Origin: Dryomyza anilis
Taxonomy: Eukaryota; Arthropoda; Insecta; Diptera; Dryomyzidae
Length of the DNA stretch: 64,000 nt
Assembly: GCA_951804985.1 (NCBI GenBank)
Contig: OX638132.1
Coordinates: forward strand, 43,996,791-44,060,790
Direction: 5' to 3'
The notes under the pieces: generated by a model
Told to the model about the DNA's origin: nothing
Databases searched by the model: none
The model's input: the letters and a program-made list of their open reading frames with translations, nothing else
Program-made: the position numbers and the translations under genes
Shown here: positions 58,501-64,000 of the stretch, in pieces
How positions within the stretch are numbered: the first letter of the stretch is position 1
How the letters are laid out: each line of letters begins with the position of its first letter

Positions 58501-61500
58501 AAGTTCTCGAATAAAAAGATCACAAGCTTGGCGATCAGTGTTGACAATCTGTATTGATATATTTCTAAAAAAACTCTAAAAAAATGCAAATATAAATATT
58601 ATTTACTATTTTAACATTTATATCAAATTTTCTTTTTTTATTCATTATTTGGAATGATTATAAAGTTATTGAAATACATTTAAAAAATATGTAAACAAAA
58701 ATCCCGTATTGAGATTGCACAATGCAACATATATATTTTTATTTTGCGTTAATTGGAAAAACGTTGCGAATTTGTTTAATGTTTGTTGGCTGAGATGTGC
58801 GTAGGTTTTGACATTAGTGCATTTATAAAAGAGAGTTCATAAATTAATAAAAAGATGGGGAAAAAAAGAAATATTCTTAAATATTGACAGTTCAAAAATT
58901 ACGTTTTGAAGTTTAAAACTAATTTTAAACAAATTTAAATTCAAAATATTTTTTTCCGAACGCGCACATGATAATGGTGCACATAAATTCTGGACTTCAC
59001 AAGTCAAGTCATCATGATGTTCGCGTTAAATAAAAAAAAAAAGTATTTTTTTTGTGACTGTTAATTCATAATGTTCCGTCTCATTTGGAATTGATTTTAA
59101 ATAACTTCTTCTTTTAAATAACCTGTCCATGTTTTGTTATCGATAACATTCGATGACATTCAATCATATTTTAACTCAAATAATTATAAACGGCAATTTC
59201 GAAACTGTTGAGATCGCTGAATATAGCCAATGTAAATCGGGCATTATTTATAAAATAAAACATTTTAAGTTTCAACGCAACTCGTCTGGCAACACCGCTT
59301 ACTCGTTGCATACATACAAAAAATGAGCACCATGTTTATACAATTTGGCCTTGTACTTTTATGAGTATGAGGAAAAAGATAAAATGCGTAATGCTACTCC
59401 CTCGTGAGGAGAAAATTAAATGAGTTGAAGACAGCACTCATGAGTAGTAAAGTTTTTACTCTCCGATGATTATCCATTTATGAGTAGAGAGCAATTCAGA
59501 TTTTTTTCTCTTACTCACTCATGTCGTGTGTTGTAAAATTAAATGTGTGCTTTCTCACTTATGCGGATTATGCATGAGTGAGTCAATATGTGTATTCATT
59601 TATGTGACTTTCCGAACTCTGATTTTAATCATATAAATATTTGGATGTTAGGTTACTGTACATTTTTCAGATATTTTTCAAAGCTGTTGAAAAAATCTTG
59701 TGATGAATATGAAAACCTTTTTATCAGTGAAAAATGTAGGTAAGCCAGAAGAATATGTTCACGGAGGGAAAAAAGTGGGGAAACCTGGGAAAAAGTGGGT
59801 CATGATATAATGTAGATGTACAATTTTTGACATACTGCAAATTTTGAATTTAAAAGCAAATGTCAAGTGCTTTTTAATATGGCATCAATTTGTCATTCAT
59901 GGTTATAATCAAATTAATACCTTTCTATTTCATTTTTAGAACGAGTGAAAAAAATTTTTGAAAAATTTTTAGAGTGCTGATGTTTGCTATCAGTAAGTGA
60001 GATTTTTTTATTGTTTGCAAAATGTTAAATGATCGAAATTTCTATAATTTTGTTTTGAAGATAATTTACGTTGCTAAGTTACGTTTAATTTGGTATATAT
60101 TTTCTGGGGTAAAGTGCGAAGCGTAATTTAAGCAATGTTTATTGTAATTTTAGTGATTGCAAAGTTTATTAGTGCTAGAGTTGGACTGTAATATTCAATA
60201 ATTTTGCCACACGCTTTTATTTTTGTATTTGGAAACCTCTTAGTAAATTTATAATCTGAATAAGATTTAAATTCATTTATTTCATATATTAATATGTATT
60301 CATTATAAATATACATACCTACTATAAATATATGTTATATTTTTAGTAAATTTATTTTTAATTTCTTAGTACAGATTTTTATAAAAGCGTGATTTTTAAA
60401 AAGTTTTTTTTATTAGTTTTTTTATTTTTACTTTTTTAGTCGTTATATGGTCATTAGAATTAATATTTTGCATAGATCGGTTCAGCGGTTACCAAGTTAT
60501 AATTTTTGCCCTTAACACCTTCTGTCGATGTAATTTGAACTACTTTCTAGTCTTTAAAAATTTCCACAACGATTTCCAGTACCAAACATTGTCAAGATCA
60601 GTTAAGTGATAACCGAGATTTAAAATTTTTATCTTAACACCCCCTATCGATATAATTTAGAACTACACTCTAGAGTATGTTAAATTTGGTGCCCGCAAGA
60701 GTAATTGTAGCAGCAGTTACCGCGATATGTTTTGTCCTTACCGCCCTCTATCGATATAATTTCGAACTATACACTAGCATATCGTCCTTGTAGAACGAAA
60801 AGTCACCAAATACATTTTCAAAATGCCAAATATTCATTTACAAAAATCTTTATATACATTTCTGTTAACTTTTAATCGATGATATCAATTTTTTTAACGA
60901 AATGTTTAACGAAAATGTAAACAAAAAATAAAATAAAGCAAATAAAGAACAACAAAATCGAAAAACGAAAAGCAAAAAAAAACATAACACAAAACAAACT
61001 TTAAAAGACAGCAAATGTAAACATAAAAATAAAAGCAAAAAGGAGAAACAAAAGGAAAAACACAATAGCAAAAACTCAATAACAGAAACAAGAGCAAAAC
61101 AAATTCAACCTGACAATTACAGAAACAAAAGCAAAACACTTAAACAAAAACACAAAAAAAATCAAAAACACAAAAGCAAAAACAAAAAATTCAAAAACAC
61201 AAAAACAAAAGAATTTTAAATAGGTCCCTAATGAGCAATTTAGACTCTGACTGGTTTCTTTATCGAACTAAGCAGAAAGAATATTAGAAACTAATTCGTA
61301 AATCGAAAAGTGTTTCTTATAAAGACTTCTGTAACATCGAATCCTGCAGTGAGACAAGCCGATTGGTCAAGATTTTGAAAAGAGACCTGGACTCACTGCA
61401 GAGACCTGTATCGTATACTGTATCGTATACTAAGTCTAAAACAGAGGCACTCAGTGTCCCAGTTGAGACTCACTGTCCGGGAAATCAAATCCACATAGGG

Positions 61501-63031
61501 CCACTTTGTAATCCCAGCACTGGGGACTGCAATAACAACTCCAATGTGAAAAAACATGACTGGCAGGTTGTCAGATTGGTTGTGTACGATGAAGCTATCC
61601 AATACGCAGTGTTCTCTTTTGATGGATTGAAGTCACCTTGGCCGGATCTCATCTACCCACTCATGCTACAGGAAGGTATAACCCAATTGAAATTTGGCCA
61701 AGATGTTACGAAGGGGGCACCTCACATAATTTGAGGTATGTTGACTTAAATTAATTTGAACGACCCTATTGCACATACTTTAGAGTTGTAGTTGAGGATA
61801 CGACTCGTCTTTTTCAATAAATAAAAATAAGTTGATTGCTCACCATTTCCTCACCAATTGAACGATGTGTAGCGATGTAGCGACCAGAAAGAAAACAGTT
61901 TCTCCTTTATGTATACGAATTCGTAGATAACGAAATAGGCATCGTTTAAACATACTTTTGCAGTACGTTCGTATGTCATCACCTAAGAATTTATTTGGCT
62001 CAATCGCCATTGAGTCAATTTCGAGATAAATGATAAAAAAGATTTGAATATGAGTAAAAAAGGAACAATTTTGCGATTTAGAGCATAGTCGATGCTGATT
62101 TTTTTTTTGATACTCGATATCGAAAAAGGGATAACGGAATTATCATATATCATTGAGTCAATTTCGAGATAAATGATAAAAAAGATTTGAATATGAGTAA
62201 AAAAGGAGAAAAGTCAAAAAGTCAATTTTGCGATTTAGAACATAGTCGATGCAGATTTTTTTTTTGATACTCGATATCGAAAAAGGGATAACGGAATTAT
62301 CATATATATTACTTACTTCATTCACCTAAAAATGGCGTTTGAGTCAAATAAATTCTGAGGTGACGATGTGTCTATAAATTTAAAATAACCGAAAAAACGC
62401 AAGAAAGATTCTGCACTTTGTAAAAATGAATTTCAATTACATTGTGTATCAAAAATAAGTCAAATAAATACAAATGTATTTAAAAACCAACAAAATATAG
62501 TAGAACTACATATTTACAGAACAAAGAAGTAAATGCAATATAATTTACTACATAATTGTTTTCAGTGTAAATTCATAACTACATACATACAAATATTCAC
62601 AAATTTATAATAGATAACTCACCCTTAGCGGAACGAATTTCGTATTTAAGGTTGAGATAATTCATTAACTCCAACAACTTTCGTCCTCGAATGCGTCGAA
62701 AATACAACTTCATTACAATTGCCCAAGAGTAGATAATAGTTTGGATTAAGCAATTGACGAGTAGCTCCAATTTTCCATAGTCATAATACATATATATAGA
62801 GCATACATATAATACACAGATGTGTACAGTAACAAAATATAAAAAGAATTCCAATATAGTTTCAGTCAGTTTTCCCAAAAAATTTAACGATCTTGGTAAA
62901 AACAATTCAAGCTCTAGGGAGCACATAACTGAAATATACATATTCCTACGTATCCAAATAAACAAATCTCGTCGACGAATACTCTTTGTGCAGACATCTA
63001 CTTTGGGAATATGTCTATGATTTTTACTCAT
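52299..63031 (-). CDS. Or83a: odorant receptor, Or83a-like (exons 1-4, C-terminus not found)
   Basis: A seven-transmembrane insect odorant receptor, expected in the dendrite membrane of sensory neurons with the Orco co-receptor. Four exons join in frame: 63031-62623, 53064-52901, 52843-52644, 52590-52299, giving 355 residues. All introns have GT..AG borders. Shared with Drosophila Or83a, as I recall it, are CLIQTIIY..A.MKLYFRR, RSLPL.CWYPFDY, GQIQVAA and LISGQYD. Drosophila Or83a is about 450 residues, so roughly the last 100, including the last membrane segment(s), lie in exon(s) not seen. Intron 1 is 9.6 kb and full of mobile elements. Intron 4 runs left into a gypsy element. All visible exons are open, so the gene may be functional if the last exon lies beyond the window. 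ATG 63031 is preferred over 63106 because it gives the expected short N-terminus. Confidence 0.85.
52644..52843 (-). CDS. Or83a: Or83a-like exon 3
   Basis: 200 bases, acceptor TTTAG|AAACC and donor AAA|GTAAGT. KPFVYETMYFLQCVGQIQV, a membrane segment, LISGQYDILYSSLKN, ending NQL plus two bases. Confidence 0.88.
52901..53064 (-). CDS. Or83a: Or83a-like exon 2
   Basis: 164 bases, acceptor TAACAG|GA and donor AAG|GTAAAT. Completes the Gly codon of exon 1, continues FTYVIMDDS, a membrane segment (FYVVSCFGGTIFWLILPMVY) and RSLPLSCWYPFDYK. Confidence 0.88.
53243..53883. mobile_element. palindromic element with GGGCCATTCCACACCAAAT ends
   Basis: Starts GGGCCATTCCACACCAAATT and ends with the inverse ATTTGGTGTGGAATGGCCC, flanked by TTAT-like bases (TTTAT before, TTATA after). 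641 bp, non-coding, inside intron 1 of the receptor gene. A fragment of the same family sits in both tandem copies at 11176 and 20031. Confidence 0.75.
53884..54210. repeat. tandem duplication of the element's right half
   Basis: After the element end, flank sequence (TATAAAATCGACCTATGACG) and then a second copy of the right half (from about 53948, with an extra ~18 bases) again end GGAATGGCCC at 54210. The same flank then repeats (ATCGACCTATGACGATCAG), so element half plus flank were duplicated together. Confidence 0.8.
54245..54924. other. intron sequence, nothing recognised
   Basis: AT-rich. Contains a 20-base tandem duplication (GATTGAGGTCAGAAGGCATC twice near 54633-54672). No gene or repeat termini seen. 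Confidence 0.5.
54925..55236 (-). mobile_element. tRNA-derived SINE
   Basis: Minus strand begins with a tRNA-like head: A box TAGCTCAAGGTTAG (55213-55226) and B box GGTTCAAGCCTGG (55171-55183), correctly spaced for polymerase III. The body carries TTCGGATTCGGCATTAAACT and a tail GTAGCGCCAAACTATTA, phrases I associate with a widespread insect SINE body. No cloverleaf good enough for a working tRNA gene. Confidence 0.75.
55432..56550 (-). mobile_element. RTE-like LINE, 5'-truncated, reverse strand
   Basis: Minus strand encodes, in several frames, MSEFGIPAKLVRLCRMTLS, FRQGDSLSCDFFNLIMEKIV, GFADDIDIIG (box FADD), VKDFIYLGTSIN, MTLYKSLIMPVLFYGAEAWTL and RRRGRPNLRWSDQVR, stop after HHGL, then a TAAG-type tail at 55432-55446. 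Same family type as copies A-C but a distinct subfamily. Truncated at the start of RT, as is usual for LINE insertions. Confidence 0.85.
56577..57390. mobile_element. TA-flanked MITE (CACTAAGAAAACA ends)
   Basis: CACTAAGAAAACAAGATG at the left and the inverse of CACTAAGAAAACAAAGATG at the right (one-base indel), flanked by TATA on both sides. 814 bp, in receptor intron 1. TA target and termini suggest a Tc1/mariner-type origin by inference. Contains an exon-like open frame. Confidence 0.75.
57010..57149 (+). other. exon-like open frame inside the MITE
   Basis: Preceded by a splice-acceptor-like TATTTATTTTCAG. From 57012 it is open for 45 codons (ITLMTASPVGLDSSAKKS ... QDTVLSLE), ends TAA at 57147, and AATAAA overlaps the stop. 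About 160 bases upstream, ATGGCGTACTTTTTCC begins a 14-codon frame ending at a GTAAAT donor-like site, but splicing the two gives an early stop. I do not recognise the peptide. Confidence 0.3.
57391..57806. other. intron sequence, nothing recognised
   Basis: About 0.4 kb between two transposable elements with no gene or repeat termini. Confidence 0.5.
57807..59621. mobile_element. candidate hAT-like non-autonomous element
   Basis: Left end CACAGTTCGGAAA and right end inverse CAGAGTTCGGAAA (one mismatch). Flanks ATTTTCAT and ATTTTAAT could be an 8-bp target duplication with one difference. Both subterminal regions (57825-58080 and 59380-59600) are rich in CTCACTCATGAGTGAG-type palindromic motifs. 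The 1.3-kb interior is AT-rich without coding sequence. Confidence 0.6.
59622..60480. other. intron sequence, nothing recognised
   Basis: AT-rich sequence without open frames or repeat termini that I can support. Confidence 0.5.
60481..60790. repeat. three diverged ~100-120-bp direct repeats
   Basis: The phrase AACACCTTCTGTCGATGTAATTTGAACTA...CTAG recurs as AACACCCCCTATCGATATAATTTAGAACTA...CTAG and ACCGCCCTCTATCGATATAATTTCGAACTA...CTAG at about 60517, 60640 and 60738. Each is preceded by a GTTA-rich segment. Probably part of an old element's untranslated region. Confidence 0.6.
60905..61215. repeat. A/C-rich strand-biased tract (AACAAAAGC type)
   Basis: About 300 bases nearly free of T and poor in G on the plus strand, built from variants of AAACAAAAGCAAAAAC. 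Opposite-strand Phe/Leu/Cys-rich open frames are artefacts of it. A very similar tract lies inside every gypsy LTR copy. Confidence 0.8.
61240..61734 (+). pseudogene. non-LTR retrotransposon fragment (linker and RT start)
   Basis: Frame from 61240 has DSDWFLYRTKQKEY, a stop, then KSVSYKDFCNIES, ETSRLVKILKRDLDSLQ, VETHCPGNQIH, and the RT entry motif SFDGLKSPWPDLIYPLMLQEG (normal GPD Gly replaced by Trp), ending at 61734. Typical of LINEs of the I/R1/LOA group. I cannot place it more closely. Lies in receptor intron 1. Confidence 0.75.
61976..62366. mobile_element. MITE with 35-bp TIRs and internal tandem duplication
   Basis: Left ATCACCTAAGAATTTATTTG and right inverse CGTCACCTCAGAATTTATTTG continue to CGCCATT, about 35 bp with few mismatches. 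The interior is two direct copies (62008-62150 and 62151-62308) starting CATTGAGTCAATTTCGAG. The second has 17 extra bases (AGAAAAGTCAAAAAGTC). Located about 260 bases from the exon 1 donor. No clear target duplication. Confidence 0.7.
62623..63031 (-). CDS. Or83a: Or83a-like exon 1
   Basis: 136 codons plus one base. Starts MSKNHRHIPK, then RRDLFIWIRRNMYISVM, a first membrane segment (ILEFFLYFVTVHICVLYVCS) and a second (VNCLIQTIIYSWAIVMKLYF). Ends RSAKG. Donor AAGG|GTGAGT. An in-frame upstream ATG at 63106 would add 25 hydrophobic residues. Confidence 0.85.
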
Positions 63032-63593
63032 TGTTGGGCTTGATGCGTTTTCCTTCACTAATCTTATTGTAATCAGACACAAGTAATATAAGATATGAAA
63101 AGCCAAATTATTTTAATTCCAGTATATTGTTAAAAATTTTAATTTCAATTTTTAAACTTTTTAAATATATACTTATGTGAAATTGATAACATATTAATTC
63201 AATCAGAAAAGTAACTATGAAACGCCCACTAATTTATAACTTCAACATGAACGTCAGTACTTGCTATTAACCTATAAATAAGTAAACGCCCATTTTATGA
63301 CAATTTACGAACCAGTGTTGTACCAGTACTTTTACCAGTGCACTTTAAAACCAATGCAGAATTAACATTTTGGATTGAAAATGAACTGACTAGGAAAACG
63401 ACCAGCGGGACGAAATGAGTTAATGTAAAAATCATATGAGAGATTAAATTTATTATTTATTAAAAGAAATCCTATAATTATATAGATTTATTATATTATC
63501 GTTTGTTGATTTGTTCCTCATCTCCGCTCTTGATATTTTTACCACAGCTTCGGTAGGGTCTATAGCTACGAACATGATATTAAAAAATTAAAC

Positions 63594-63597
<4 letters not shown>
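63032..63597 (-). other. 5' flank of the Or83a-like gene
   Basis: AT-rich region upstream of the chosen ATG. The in-frame codons 63032-63106 could be 5' untranslated or an extended N-terminus. I see no clear TATA box or initiator that I would assign. Confidence 0.4.
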
Positions 63598-63885
<288 letters not shown>

Positions 63886-64000
63886 TTAGTGCATTTATAT
63901 ATACTATTTTAAAGTATATTTAATGGGCTAACTTTTATAGAAAAAACGTTTATGGTTTCATAATAATTTCAAAAAAAACAAATTTGTCCGTAGATGCTCA

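Noticed and set aside
60865..61139. Phe/Cys/Leu-rich minus-strand frames as a membrane protein
   Set aside because: Translation of the A/C-rich tract's complement. Composition, not a gene.
62820..63020. Plus-strand frame opposite receptor exon 1
   Set aside because: Antisense shadow of a conserved receptor exon with clear splice sites.

Overview
The window looks like AT-rich nuclear DNA from a cyclorrhaphan fly. The main evidence is a split odorant-receptor gene on the minus strand at the right end. Its four exons join in frame and resemble Drosophila Or83a as I recall that protein. A DINE-1/mini-me type repeat near the left end also fits a fly. Species cannot be fixed from the sequence. Almost everything else is mobile-element DNA, mostly broken, and many short open frames are chance.

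Left part (1-29.4 kb): a gypsy integrase tail, a DINE-1-like element, a candidate long terminal repeat (LTR) at 3813-4459, and a decayed BEL/Pao reverse transcriptase (5.3-6.7 kb). From 6.7 to 29.4 kb a composite series repeats: RTE-like LINE, BEL integrase fragment, Jockey/CR1-like LINE, then a gypsy LTR fragment carrying 15-bp minisatellites. Lesion sharing shows a recent tandem duplication of about 9 kb (8678-17531 and 17532-26620) laid over an older duplication.

Middle part (29.8-52 kb): a giant inverted repeat with arms of about 3.95 kb (30535-34466 and 34713-38681) around a 246-bp TA spacer. Each arm holds part of a terminal-inverted-repeat element starting CAGGGTGGTCC and a 2.7-kb gypsy LTR. 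The right arm runs into one gypsy element (35903-52026) with a tRNA-Ser type primer binding site, gag, protease, reverse transcriptase, RNase H and integrase remnants, and a short 3' LTR. This gypsy body holds at least three nested insertions: an undefined 0.9-kb block, a 1283-bp hAT-type element with an 8-bp target duplication, and an internally deleted BEL element in reverse orientation with a 5-bp target duplication.

Right part (52.0-64 kb): Or83a-like exons 4, 3, 2 (52299-53064) and exon 1 (62623-63031), separated by a 9.6-kb first intron. That intron carries a palindromic repeat, a tRNA-derived SINE, a reverse-strand RTE fragment, a TA-flanked MITE with an exon-like open frame, a hAT-like element, a LINE fragment and another MITE. 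The exon(s) for the last ~100 residues of the receptor were not found. Either intron 4 continues left through the repeats and past the window edge, or the locus is broken. Apart from the receptor I see no cellular gene. No RNA gene, CRISPR array or operon was seen.
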